Shown here: positions 31,912-43,334 of the stretch, one piece after another
Position numbering within the stretch: the first letter of the stretch is position 1
Layout of the letters: each line of letters starts with the position of its first letter
From: Jaltomata sinuosa
Lineage: Eukaryota > Streptophyta > Magnoliopsida > Solanales > Solanaceae
Assembly: GCA_003996215.1 (NCBI GenBank)
Contig: QJPP01000275.1
Span: 682,001 to 746,000 of the forward strand
Direction of reading: 5' to 3'
DNA: 64,000 bases
Made by a program: the position numbers and the translations under genes
The notes under the pieces: model-generated
The model's database searches: none
What the model was told of the DNA's origin: nothing
What the model saw: the letters and a program-made list of their open reading frames with translations, nothing else

Positions 31912-34027
31912 TGTCATGACCTAAACTGCTGCGAGTGGCACCCACCCGAAATACGCAGATGAGCAAACTAATGTCCAACCCAACACTTAGAAAATCTAAC
32001 AGCTCAAAACCAGTTTTCATTAAAATAAAGAACTATCATTCATATCTAAACCAAAGCTAACAATATTCTATGAAAATTACCCCTAGAAACTGAAAGTCAT
32101 CATACCAAAACATCTACCAATGTCTCGAAATAGGGATGCAACCTCAAAAATAAGAGTTTAAGTCCAGAAACAGATGGACCATAACTAAACTAGAAGAAGA
32201 CAAGGTAGCCCGACAAAAGCAGCTCACCCTTGAAATTTGGAACCGCTAGGCCTATGTCTGAGGTCACGTAGGAGCCGGCGGAAGATGTCTTGTACTCATA
32301 AAAAGAAAACAAGTGCAGAATCAGTACACAACCACCGTGTACTGGTTGGATCATCGTCCAGTTCCAACAAACAATATAAAAACAATAAACCAAAACTGAG
32401 TAAAGTAGTACAAACATGTAACAAGTTCAACAACCATCTAACAATGAAAAAAATCATAGTACTTACTCTTTTTCACATCACCCAGACCATCTAAGGTTCC
32501 CTAGACCAACACCTAAGTGTTAATATGCAATGCCTGGTCCAACCCAAGACCATCCCAATATTTAAGTGTAACAACTCGACCTCTCAAGAACCAATATAAT
32601 CAATCACATATTCAATAATCAACCTGGCCTACTCATGGAACCATCGATAAATACAGTCAATAATGAATAATTAAACTCGTATCAGGCGTGGTACCCGAGC
32701 CAACCGATATAGAACCTGTACCAGGCATGGTACTCGAGACAACTATTAGTAACTCGTACCAGGCATGGTACCCGAGTCAACCAAATGTCACACAAAGCCA
32801 ATAATCAATAATTAAGTGAATAAAAACATACTTGTAAAACCAAAAAGCAATAATCAAGTTCATTTCACATAGTTGACACCCCAAATACTTGGACATTCAT
32901 AACTTCATCCCCTAAGAATGCAAGCACTAAGCGAAAGTTACATGTATATACATTACATTTGGTAAGACAAGAACCATCACCTACCTCGAATAGCCTAAAA
33001 CTTTACTAGACCGAAGGCTTCCCGTTTCCGGTAGCTTTTGCTTGCTCTTGGTCTAAAAACAAGTACACAATATACTAAAATCAGTCCAATGGCCTAAATT
33101 ACCTGGATTATTCCAAATCCTAATCCCCAGGACAAACTACCATCATTCCACCCATTCTTGGGCTTTACAACCATTAATTCGTCCTAAACTGCCATTTTTA
33201 TGGTTACATTTAGCGAATAATGGTGTTTTAATTATGCAAAAGCAATAATAAGCATAACCCAATAATTCTATACCCAGAATTCTCCCTTTTCCACCGGATT
33301 CTACTATCCTAGGTTACTCCAGACGTTCCCCAAGCCTGAGATTATAGTTTCTAAGGTGTGGGAATCGATATACAGATATCGGGAATGAAAACCTTACCTT
33401 TTCGATGGAGTTTGGTAGAAAATCACTTAAAATCACCTCCATTCATCTATACCCTTCCTCAAAATAATCTTCAAAAATTCTTAACATTTTTGGGGAAGTT
33501 TTTGCATTAATCCTGACTCAGTTTCCTATAGCGGTCCATACACCGCTATAGCAGTGCCACTATAGCAGAATCGACTACTACGGCGGTGCTAACTGACATT
33601 GACTTCCGCTATAGCAGGAATTTCTCTGTTATAGCGGTGGCCGCTATAGCACAGTGTCAACCACTATAGCAGTTGGTACGGGATAGAATCTCAGAAAATC
33701 CCCCAAAAGCACCCATTTTACAACACACCTTAAATCCTGATGCTCCGGAACAACCCCTTCATGTCAACCTTAATACTAGGAGTTCTACTTACTCGAATTC
33801 ATTTTCAAAATGTCCCCCGAACTCCTTAATTTCTTCGCTAATGAGAAACTATCTCAAAAAAAGATACATTACCCAATCCTCACCCGGATTGCCCTAGACC
33901 ATACCTCGCTCACAAATCGTTCGAGATTAGCCTAGCCCAAAATTTCCAACTCCCAAACCCGAAATTTTCTAACCTGAAACTTGGCATGAAAGGTTTACCC
34001 ATAAAAATGGACTCGGTTATTACAACA
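31912..34027 (-). repeat. Element G 3' LTR
   Basis: Read on the minus strand it starts at TGTTGTAATAACCGAG (34027; TGTAATAACC at 34024 is the alternative) and ends GCAGTTTAGGTCATGACA at 31912, about 2.1 kb. Three 38-39-bp subrepeats containing GTACCAGGCATGGTAC lie at 32679, 32718 and 32756. A cluster of GCTATAGC palindromes lies near the LTR start. It sits in the gag of F; the five bases before it (TTCTA) would be one target duplication. Confidence 0.82.
33528..33675. repeat. Cluster of GCTATAGC palindromes in G LTR
   Basis: The palindromic word CCGCTATAGCGG and near copies (CACCGCTATAGCAG, CCACTATAGCAG, GTTATAGCGG, GGCCGCTATAGC) occur about eight times in 150 bp. Some copies are arranged as inverted pairs. 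Confidence 0.75.
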
Positions 34028-34114
34028 AATACCAATTTACCTATCGTTCATCCCTGAATAATCAAACTCGAAAAAAATAATTTAAAAGAGGGAAAGTGTA
34101 GTACCTAAATCCTC

Positions 34115-34770
34115 AAACAAGTGAGGGTAGTTGTACCGCATGTCATTCTTGGTTTCCCAAGTGGCTTCCTCAACCGGACAATGTTCTATTGAAACTTTAC
34201 CGACCTAATTTCCTTTATCTTTAACTTTTGGACATCCCGATCTAGAATCGCAATAGGTTCCTCTTCGTAGTGAAGGTATTTGTCTATCAAAATGGAATAC
34301 CATTTGATAATATATTCTCCATCTCCATGGTATCGCTTTAGCATGGATAAATAGAAGACTGGATGGACTCCAGATAAACTGGGCGGTAGTGCTAACCTGT
34401 AAGCCATTGGCCCTACAAACTCAAGAACCTCGAATGGACCGATATAGCAAGTGCTGAGCTTGCCCTTCTTCCTGAATCGCATAACCCCCTTCATTGGTTA
34501 CACCTTCATTAACACCTTTTCACCAACCTGAAAAGACATGTCCCTTACCTTGCAATCTACGTACTCCTTCTGCCAGCTTTGGGCTTCTAGCAACTTGATC
34601 TGAATTCCCCTCCCTTTTTTTGAGCTTCCCTCACAAAGTCCACACCCAAAGGTTTCACATTTCTTGCCTCAAACCACCCTATGGGTGATCTTTATCCCCT
34701 CCCGTAAAGGTCCTTAAAAAGTGCCATGTCGATACGTATATAGTTGACTTAAACATAATTTTGATACGCG
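34115..34770 (-). pseudogene. Element G pol: integrase C-terminus and chromodomain, truncated
   Basis: The readable part starts at IDMALFKDLYGR, then RSPIGWFEARNVKPLG and QSWQKEYVDCKVRDMSFQVG. The open frame 34494-34186 has MKGVMRFRKKGKLS, then GVHPVFYLSMLKRYHGDGEY and the chromodomain start AILDRDVQKLKIKEIRSVKF. The last strand reads in another frame (34190-34120). The integrase core and all upstream parts are missing; the right boundary with the next LTR fragment is blurred. Confidence 0.8.
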
Positions 34771-35097
34771 TAATCGCGATCCTCAATTGATAGAACAATA
34801 TTTAGGAAATATTATAGCGATACGACAAAATTTCATTTAGAGTTTGAAATAAAAGTTACTATACCAATATCTTGTTAAAAGAATAAAATATTTTTGGGGT
34901 GATTTTATAAGATACAATATTTTTAGTAATTATTATTATAAAAAGTAAAGGAAATCATTTTAAAAATGAGTATTGGTGCCAAAATTTATAAAAAATTAAT
35001 ATAGAAATAAGAAAATTATTTTGGAAAAATCCTCGGGATTAAGAAGCATATAAAAATTAATTATGGGAAAAAGGAGGGCCAAAATTGGGTGTCAACA
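34771..35097 (-). repeat. LTR fragment K
   Basis: On the minus strand the fragment starts TGTTGACACCCAATTTTGGC at 35097, which resembles the 5' end of a distinct LTR family. Only some 330 AT-rich bases are present before it meets the integrase of G. It appears inserted in the LTR fragment to its right. The class is inferred from the terminus only. Confidence 0.45.
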
Positions 35098-36509
35098 GAG
35101 GCCAATAACAATAATAAATGGCAACTAAATCAAACAACAATATTCAACTCACATCTCAAAGGAGCGACGAGCTCCCGAGACACTATTTAAAGGCGTACTT
35201 CATTCCATTCAATCCAATAAGAATCACACCAACTCCCAGTACCTCCAACACCTTAACATCATCAACATACAACAATAACAATCCAATTTAATATGACAAA
35301 GGGGCTTCCCAGAGCCACAGATCCAAAATACCACTTCGTGGCTCAGAAATCCATAAAACAATACTAGAACATATAATAACGAAGGAGGGTCATAGGAGGA
35401 AGGTTACCTCAACAAAAAGCTTTGAAATACCAAGCTAAACATGCTGTTATAAGGACCCACCATGAGCTGTAACAATATATGGCAAGAAAACACGACAAAC
35501 ATGCCGATAACGATAAGTCCTCCTCGAAATTGATTCTAAAGCTCAAATTAAGAATGAGTCGAGGATTTAGAACCCTTACCTTCCGATAATCAAATGATAA
35601 TAGCATAAAAATATCAATTCCATGAACTGCCTCCTTGCAGTAGCAACAAACGGAGCTAAAACGATGAGAAAACTATACCACGATGATGAGCTCGCGACGT
35701 AGAGCAACTTCCGTTAAACTTCCGAATTGAAAGGATCAAGGTCCATGGATTATTTCTAAGGTTTGTATCTGTTTTTCTATGGCTTTGGTCTGTTTTTATG
35801 GGTTTAAAACGAAGGAGAAGCTGATTTAGACAGGCAAACCGACTTAGGATGTGGGCCCCATTTAACGTGTCTGCTTGTGCAGTCTTACGAAAACATGAAT
35901 ATCTCTCTATTATGAAGTCGTATGGATGAACGGTTTAGTGTGTTGGAAACTAGAATCGTAGACCTTCGATTTGGTATATTAGGGGCCCACTAACTCTTTA
36001 TAGATAGGGATAAATACCCCAAGACATTGAACCCAAATTTGAAGAGAATTCCTTAAAGGAATTTACAATAACTTTTTCTGACTTTTGTTTCGCAACTTAC
36101 TTGACTTCAAAACTTATCATACGACCATTTTACCATTATAATACCTCATAACACATCCTTCTTAGTATATTAGACACTATTAGTCTTACCCCAAAGGCAC
36201 GAGTTACTTCAAACCTTCCAAACGGGCAAGGTATTACACGAGGCATTTCTTTAACTCAAACTTTCGAGTAAGGGATTCCCTCGACCTAGAACCTTGGTTT
36301 AGTTATTTGATATTACCAAGAATGTTGTCGAAAGTCAACGATTTCCAAAGTTAAAGCTCTAAAATAAGGAACGGCCATAAAGACCAAACAAACAGCCCGG
36401 GCACAGAACTACTGGTCCCGACAAGTCATAAATGACTTGGGCCGCTACATGTAAGCTCTAATGGTACAAGAAAGGCGAAAATGTGTAAATGACCGGAAGG
36501 GTCATTATA
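35098..36509 (-). repeat. LTR fragment of the element B/I family
   Basis: Read on the minus strand it starts TATAATGACCCTTCCGGTC at 36509, like the LTRs of B and I, including the ATGACTTG...CCAGTAGTTC block, and runs about 1.4 kb before it is cut by fragment K. It lies inside the integrase zinc finger of element H, so it is the 5' part of an LTR inserted into H. Its 3' end is lost. Confidence 0.75.
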
Positions 36510-36979
36510 CCAGGTCGCTGATGCTCTACTTTTACTTGTTGGCAATTAGGGCATTGTGCCACATAATATGCTATGTTTCTCTTTATATTATCTCACCAAT
36601 ATATTTCTTTTAGATCATGATACATTTTTGTAGCACCCGGGTGGATAGTATATCGTCAATAATGCACCTCAATCAAAATCTTCTCCCGAAATCTATCAAC
36701 ATTAGGAACACACAACCTACCTTGGCACCTTAAAGTTCCATCCCTTACATGCTCGAATGTGGTGACTTTATGTTGAACAATACCTTTTTTATATAGTTTT
36801 AATATTGGGTCATCATATTGTCTCTCCTTCACCATTGTCACTAATGATAACTCTGCAGTACTCTGAATATATATGCCTCCATTATCAAAGTCAATTAACC
36901 GGACACCTAAGCTTGATAACTTATGAACCTCTCTAACTATATTCCTCTTTGTTTCCGGCAAGTGTGCTAGACTTCCCAT
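36510..36979 (-). pseudogene. Element H pol: integrase N-terminal zinc finger, truncated
   Basis: The frame continues from RNase H through GTLRCQGRLCVPNVDRFREK to the zinc finger RYTIHPGATKMYHDLKEIYW, then CPNCQQVKVEHQRPG, where it stops at the LTR fragment. The H-H-C-C pattern is present with one stop. The integrase core, chromodomain and 3' LTR of H are not in the window in a form that can be joined to it. Confidence 0.85.
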
Positions 36980-37415
36980 AGATTTGCGACTAAGAGCATC
37001 TGCTATAATATTTGCTTTACCCGGATGGTAGAGAATATTAACATCATAATCTTTGAGTAGTTCTAGCCAACTCCTCTGCCTCAAATTCATCTCCCTTTGC
37101 TTAAATATATATTGAAGGCTCTTATGATCAGTAAATATATCACATGAACCCCATATAAATAATGTCGCCACATATTTAGTGCAAATACAACTGCAGGCAA
37201 TTCTAGATCATGTGTTGGATATTTTCTCGTGTCGCTTTAGTTGACTCGAACCATATGCTATAACTTTACCATGCTGCATTAATAAACAACCTAGACCAAT
37301 GTTCAAAGCATCACAATATATAGCATATCCTTTTGTGCCTTCTGGAAGTGTCAGTACTGGGGTCGTAGTTAACCTATCCTTCAACTCTCAGAAACTTTGC
37401 TCACACTTCTCTGAC
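36980..37415 (-). pseudogene. Element H pol: RNase H, frameshifted
   Basis: The first part reads YCDALNIGLGCLLMQHGKVI and an LKRHEK segment before a frameshift near 37220. The second part is open: CDIFTDHKSLQYIFKQREMN, then SWLELLKDYDVNILYHPGKA. The first and third acidic residues are kept; the DLELA segment is scrambled. Confidence 0.83.
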
Positions 37416-38290
37416 CACTAAAACTTTGTTGCTTTTTGTGTTAATTTAGTCAATGGTGCAGCTATAGAAGAGAAGCCTTCCACAAACCTCCTGTAATAAC
37501 CTGTCAACCCCAAAAAACTACGTACCTCAGTGGGATTAGTAGGCCTAGGCCAATTCTTCACAACCTCAATCTTCTTAAAGTCCACTTTGATGCCCTCACT
37601 AGAGACTACATGCCCAAAAAAATCTACAGATTCCAACCAGAACTCACATTTGGAAAATTTAGCGTATAACTGATGTTCCTTAAGAGTTTGCAATACTGCT
37701 CTAAGATGATCTGCGTGGTCTGCCTCACCACGTGAATATATGCGGATGTCATCTATGAATACAGTCACAAATAAATATAGAAAGGGTTTGAAGACCCTTT
37801 TCATCATATCCATAAAGGCTGCAGGGGAATTAGTTAAAGCAAAGGACATAACAAGAAATTCAAAATGTCCATACTGAGTCCGAAAAGCTGTCTTTGGAAT
37901 ATCAATTTCTCTAATCTTCAACTGATGATATCCAGACCTTAAATCAATTTTTCAAAAGCACTTAGCACCCTGCAACTGATCAAATAAATCATCTATTCGG
38001 GGAAGTGGATACTTATTCTTTGTAGTGACCTTGTTCAACTGTCTATAATCTATACACATATGCAATGAACCATCCTTCTTTCGTACAAATAGCACAGGTG
38101 CACCCCCAAGGTGATATACTGGGTCGGATGAACCCTTTATCAAGGAGATCTTTCAATTGTGCATTCAGCTCTTTCAGCTCTACTGCGGCCATTCTATAGG
38201 GTGGAATTGATATAGGTTGAGTACCGGGATCTACATCAATACCAAAATCAATCTTTGTGTCTGGAGAAAGTCCTGGAAGCTCCTCTGGGA
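37416..38290 (-). pseudogene. Element H pol: reverse transcriptase, one break
   Basis: The first piece reads LFVRKKDGSLHMCIDYRQLN and KNKYPLPRIDDLFDQLQG, then a stop near 37952. The second piece is open over 167 residues with KIREIDIPKTAFRTQYG, MSFALTNSPAAFMDMMKRV, FIDDIRIYS (the DD pair kept) and FLGLTGYYRRFVEGFSSIAA. A frameshift at the GWGAP position (38105) precedes it. Confidence 0.87.
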
Positions 38291-38900
38291 ACACATATAG
38301 ATATTCATTTATAATTGGCACGAATTGAATAGAAAGAGATCCGTTACTTTGACTAGGTGATATAAACATCCCTTGGAAATTAGCTTTCTGTCCTTAAGAT
38401 AGGAAATAAACCTACCCACAGGCATCATGACACTACCTTTCCATTCAAGGACTGGCTTATTCGGGAAGTCAAATCGAGCAATCTTAGCCCGACAATCAAC
38501 TGTAGAATAACATGATAATAACCAATCCATACTCATGATGACATCGAAGTCTATCATATCAAGCTCAAAAAAAATTTCTATAGTGTCTCGACCACATACC
38601 ATCACTATGCAATTTTTATAAAGTCATTGAACTATAACTGACTCTCCAACTGGTGTTGATATGACAAATGGCTCACGTAATAATTCTGGTCCTACTCTAA
38701 ACTTTTCAACAATGAATGGAGTAACATATGAAAAAGTAGCCCCTGGATCTATCAATGCATAAACATCATGTGAGAAGATAGATAAGATACTTGTGACCAT
38801 ATCTAGCGATGCCTCTGAATCTTGTCGGCCTACTAATGTATACATACGATTTGGACCCCCTCCTAAATCAGAAGCTCTACCTATGCCCCTACTCCGATCT
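38291..38900 (-). pseudogene. Element H pol: protease and linker
   Basis: The catalytic motif LIDPGATFSYVTPF is intact near 38755-38715. The domain ends FDVIMSMDWLLSCYS (family IIGMDWL). A stop near 38622 and a frameshift split it. The linker GRFISYLKDRKLISKGCLYH leads on to the RT. Confidence 0.83.
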
Positions 38901-40189
38901 ACTGGTGCTTGAGGACCATGAGATGAAGAAGGAGTGGATGATGATGATGCTACCATGGACCCTGTGGACTGTGCTCTACCTTCTCTCTCGTCATCTCTCT
39001 TTCTGATCACTAGGCAATTCCATATCACATAACCAGGGACTCCAAAAAAATAACAGGCATCAGAGCCTAGTCATCACTCACCAGAGTGTGATCTACCACA
39101 CTGACTACAATGGGGCCTAGGTGGTAATCCCCGATCCCTACCTCTCTAAAACTGTGGACCTAGTGCCCTAGACTACTGGATTTGCTCAGGCCTCAGCCTC
39201 CGGGACTAGGAGGGAGGTCGAGTGGTGGAATAGGCTGGTGGTGGTCTTTGTATCCCTCTTCTAAAAGTTGTTCTTTCACTGATCTAATAAGCACTAGATG
39301 TTCTGGCCCTCTTACTCTGATCCTACTCGCACTCTGCTCCAATTTTCTATTGAAGCTTCTCAATCTGCTGTACAAATGTCATTATCAAGGCAATGCTTAT
39401 CTCTTTATCTAATGCCGCAATAGAACAAGTCTGTATAAGATCAGATTTAAGGCCACCCACAAATCGACGTACGCTGGCATGTGTAGTACTGACCATATCC
39501 GGTGCAAATCTAGATAGATGAGTAAATTTGATGTTGTACTCTTTAACACTCATTTTATTCTGCCTAAGTGCCAAAAATTCTTCAACCTTTGCATCTCGAA
39601 TCTCCTGAGGAAAGAAATGATCTAAAAAGGCCTTTGTAAATTCCTCCCAAACCAGTGGAGGTGCATCTGCTCCTCTTGATTCTTTCTACATGTCATACTA
39701 AGCTGTAGCTACATCTTTTAGCTGATACACTGCTAACTCAACTGACTCTGTATCAAAAACATGCATGACCCTGAGTATTTTTTGAATCTCATCAATGAAT
39801 CTCTGTGGATCCTTAGTGGGTTTAGACCCCGTAAAAATAGGAGGGGCCATATGCAAGAACTTTCGAACATGGGAACCAAATGCCTCTCCCTGGGAAGATG
39901 TACTAGGGGATGTTGCTTCCTATCTCTAAGACTGAGCAGCAAGTATATGTGTAAGCAAATGAATGGCTCCCCTGATACCCTAGTCTGAGGGGTCAGATGG
40001 AAGAGCTGGAGGCATCGGGGCTTTCATAGTTTCTTCTGCTTGCTGTGGATGTGGATTTGGGATAGCTTGTCTAATGGTGCCACCCTGGGCCTCTGTATGA
40101 TCCTCAACAATAGGTGGTTATGTACTAGGACTTGCCTCTAGGGCTATGGTGAATCGTGGACTAGTCCGAGTCTTTTTATTTGCAGGCAT
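38901..40189 (-). pseudogene. Element H gag, broken
   Basis: The likely start is MPANKKTRTSPRF at 40189. The core reads APPIFTGSKPTKDPQRFIDE, WEEFTKAFLDHFFPQEIRDA and MSVKEYNIKFTHLSRFAPDM, with the open frame at 39574-39347 covering the helical part. One zinc knuckle is visible as CSQCGRSHSGE followed by stops (about 39105-39065); the second has lost Cys residues (YFFGVPGYVIWNC). Many TAG stops replace Trp and Gln. Confidence 0.83.
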
Positions 40190-40392
40190 CTCTGTAGATA
40201 AAGATTAATGCACGAGTTAGAATCAATTTCCTATAACTTTGCTCTATGGCACCATCTAAAACATAAAATAAGGTAATATTTCCTGAATGTCCAAGAATCC
40301 CTCTACTAATGGATGTGGCATGCGACACACTCATAAGAAAGGCACTATTGTACACGGCTTCATAGACAATTCCCAGGGATACTTGAACCTAG

Positions 40393-40404
40393 GCTCAGAT
40401 ACTA
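40393..40404 (-). other. Primer binding site of element H, two changes
   Basis: On the minus strand the site reads TAGTATCTGAGC, against TGGTATCAGAGC in C, F, I and J. It lies four bases from the LTR end, so position and partner are clear. Confidence 0.8.
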
Positions 40405-40408
40405 AGTT

Positions 40409-43334
40409 TGTCACGCACCAAGTCTAGATGGGACAGACAAGTACCATGTATACATATATGCTATGCAGATAATCTATGACAGATGATATATCAAGGATTC
40501 ATGTACTAGATACAACTAATAAGGATAATACATGCATATACAATAGCCTATGACCAACTGATACAAACGATCGTACTGTAGTGTCTATGATTCCTCTAAG
40601 AGAGTAAGAAACTACGAGACTGTAAAGTGGTCAAGAAAGGGACCCTCCATACCCATACTATGCAAATATGTACAACAAAAGAGAGAACTATATATAAACT
40701 AGCTCCAGGGGGAATGGAGCTCACCGACTGCTCTGCTGATACACGATAATGCCTACTGAGGAGGTCTGCAACTCTGTGTACCTGGTCCTTCATTTAAAAG
40801 AATGCAACACGCCATTTCATAGGGGTGACAGTACATATATAACATGTGTTGGTATGTAAGGCAGGCAGAATAACAGTATAGGTAAGATAGCACAATGAAA
40901 GAATCAATATTGTGCTCAACTGAGATATATTAATGCCAGGAAGTAACCTATGAAACTGTAAATCATATAAAATTACTTTAAAACTATTATACTAGTGTCT
41001 TCTTGGTTCTTTATTAATATGGGATCAAATGATCTAATTTTCTGTGGAACCAAGTAATTTAGGTACTTTCAAATGAATAAATTATAGCATCTGAATGTGA
41101 GCCTCAAGGGCTTTATATGAACTGGACAACATATGAACTCTTTTATCTCTACATCTCATATGAAAATGTTAAGTCTTGTAGTCTATGATCTCTGATAGTA
41201 CGCCATAAAGGCTCAACTCTGAGGGTCAGCCCGCAGGCGGGTACGCCATAAATGGCTCTACTCTGAGGGTATATGGCCATAATAAGCCGATACGCCCGTA
41301 GGCTCAACTCTGAGGGTCTTTGTCTCAGCCATGTGCACAAGGCAGCGTCGCGTCATGAGTCAAGTGAATATAATACCTCTGACCTTCCACGGACATCGTT
41401 AATTTATATTTTAACAACTATTGCCATGAGGGACTCTGAATATTTAATTAAAAATGAAATCAACTATACACATAGCAAGCTCTGGATGATAATTTATTAA
41501 CTCTGAGTGTCCGATGGTAATCTCTAATTAAGTGAATCAACTAGTAAACGTCATCTATTTCAAATGAATCATATGGACATGTGTTTACTAAATGAATGAT
41601 GAATATGATATGACAAAAGAATTATCTTTCGAGACATATAACAAATGTACTATATGAGTTCTATGGAATACAAACGAAGGTACAAGTATCGCTTTGATGA
41701 CTATGTGAACACTCTGAATATGAGCGATTAGCTCGAATACTCTGAATGTTTAGACAATGAACAACTGATATGTATGGGTGATTAATATGAAGAATAGGGC
41801 ACATAACAACTATATACCAATCTCTATAAATCATATAAACGATATAGACCCTTGTAGAGAAACATGTGATGTAGGGTCGTGCCTCGCGGCGAAGGAGGTT
41901 TTAGCTTTACATACCTCAATTCTGGGCTCGAGAAATTTCAGTGGATAGTTTAACTTCCTACTGGATGATAATATATACAAATCAAGTAGTAAAACCATTA
42001 CAAACAACCCACAGACACATTCTAGATGTATCAGTAACATATCGGCTATTAGGCGAGCAGCTTGCTCGTGAGACTCTCTTTATACTTTATGAGTCTTTCT
42101 AATCCCCTTCTCTTAATACAACCATAATTTAGACACATATAGGAAATATTTTTTAGCAGCTAATAATTGTGTGGGTCCCTCAAAATAGTCTGCTATAATT
42201 AAACTGCCAGCATGTCCGCACAATAGTAATAACTTGGCATATCGCCACACCCTTAAATTCCAATCCAAAAACAATCGCAACCAACCCCAACTATGAGGTA
42301 TCCAACCAATACATCCAAAAACACATATAATACAGCCACCAAAAAGTCCAAGAAAATTAAAATAACTTGAACTCATGGCTTCCGAATACGCTCCCATGAG
42401 TTCATACTACAATTACGTCTAGAATTTCCTCTTTCTTCTCAAATATAATAAGGGATGGAGGGAAACAATTTTACCTTGATTTTCTGTAACTTTAAACTCT
42501 TAACTTTACCTCTTCAACACCAAAAACGTTGCTCCAAAATAGGACTTTACAACAAGAAGAAAATACCTTAAGACAATATCACACAACAAGGGGCTGCCAA
42601 GGAGCTTCCTTCTCACAAAGGCTGCCCAAACTCAACCAACGTGTGGAGGATCAATACAGAAGCTTTTCTATATAAAAACCATGATAAATTACAGCCAAAA
42701 TCTTACCTTAAATCTTGAGAACCAAGAGGAATAACTCTAGAACCCTAAGGGGAAAAAGAGGGCCTCCAAGAAGAGCTAAAAGAGAGAAATTTGATTCTTG
42801 TTTATCTTGTGGAAATTTCTGGGGAAATAGCTGAATATATGGGTATATATTGGATATTTTCAGATGAGTTTTAGGCCTTAAAACATTCCCCATCCCACTC
42901 CTTCATTTACCAAATAAATTGGGCCTAAAAGAAGTCAAAGTAGGTGATCCACCTACTTCATATCTTTTGAACTTTGGGCCTAATTCCTTTTATGTGTTGG
43001 GCCATATTTCCTTTATCTTGTCCAGTAAATGTAAGCTTATATTCATATATCTCAAGTTAGTAGGACATCAAATAAATAACTTAACCACGTAGAAAGTCCA
43101 AACACATAGGATGTTTACGCGAATATGTGAAACACGTAGCTCTAGCAAGTAGGCGACCTTGTTGTTTCCAACTTCAATTTCCCTTTCAAGTCTCATTCCC
43201 ACAAACTATATTCTCCACTTTAGTATAGTTGGATACTTAGTCTTTGGCTCAAATTCACCCTCATTTACACATGTTCGAATAAATCCATCGACATTCCTTA
43301 GTCGTACGTATATCTAAAGGTATAGGGTATTAGA
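40409..43334 (-). repeat. Element H 5' LTR
   Basis: On the minus strand it ends TGGTGCGTGACA at 40409 and starts near TAATACCCTATACC at about 43334, roughly 2.9 kb. It is a diverged relative of the J LTR: both carry the block with TACGCC, CTGAGGGTC or CTATAAGGGTC, GCCCGCAGG and GCGTCGCG (41190-41350 against 46795-46990). They also share GTAGGGTxxTGxCTxxxGGCGAAGG followed by TTTTAGCTTTACATACCTCA. The first base pair of the start is mutated. It is inserted in the gag of element I. Confidence 0.78.
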
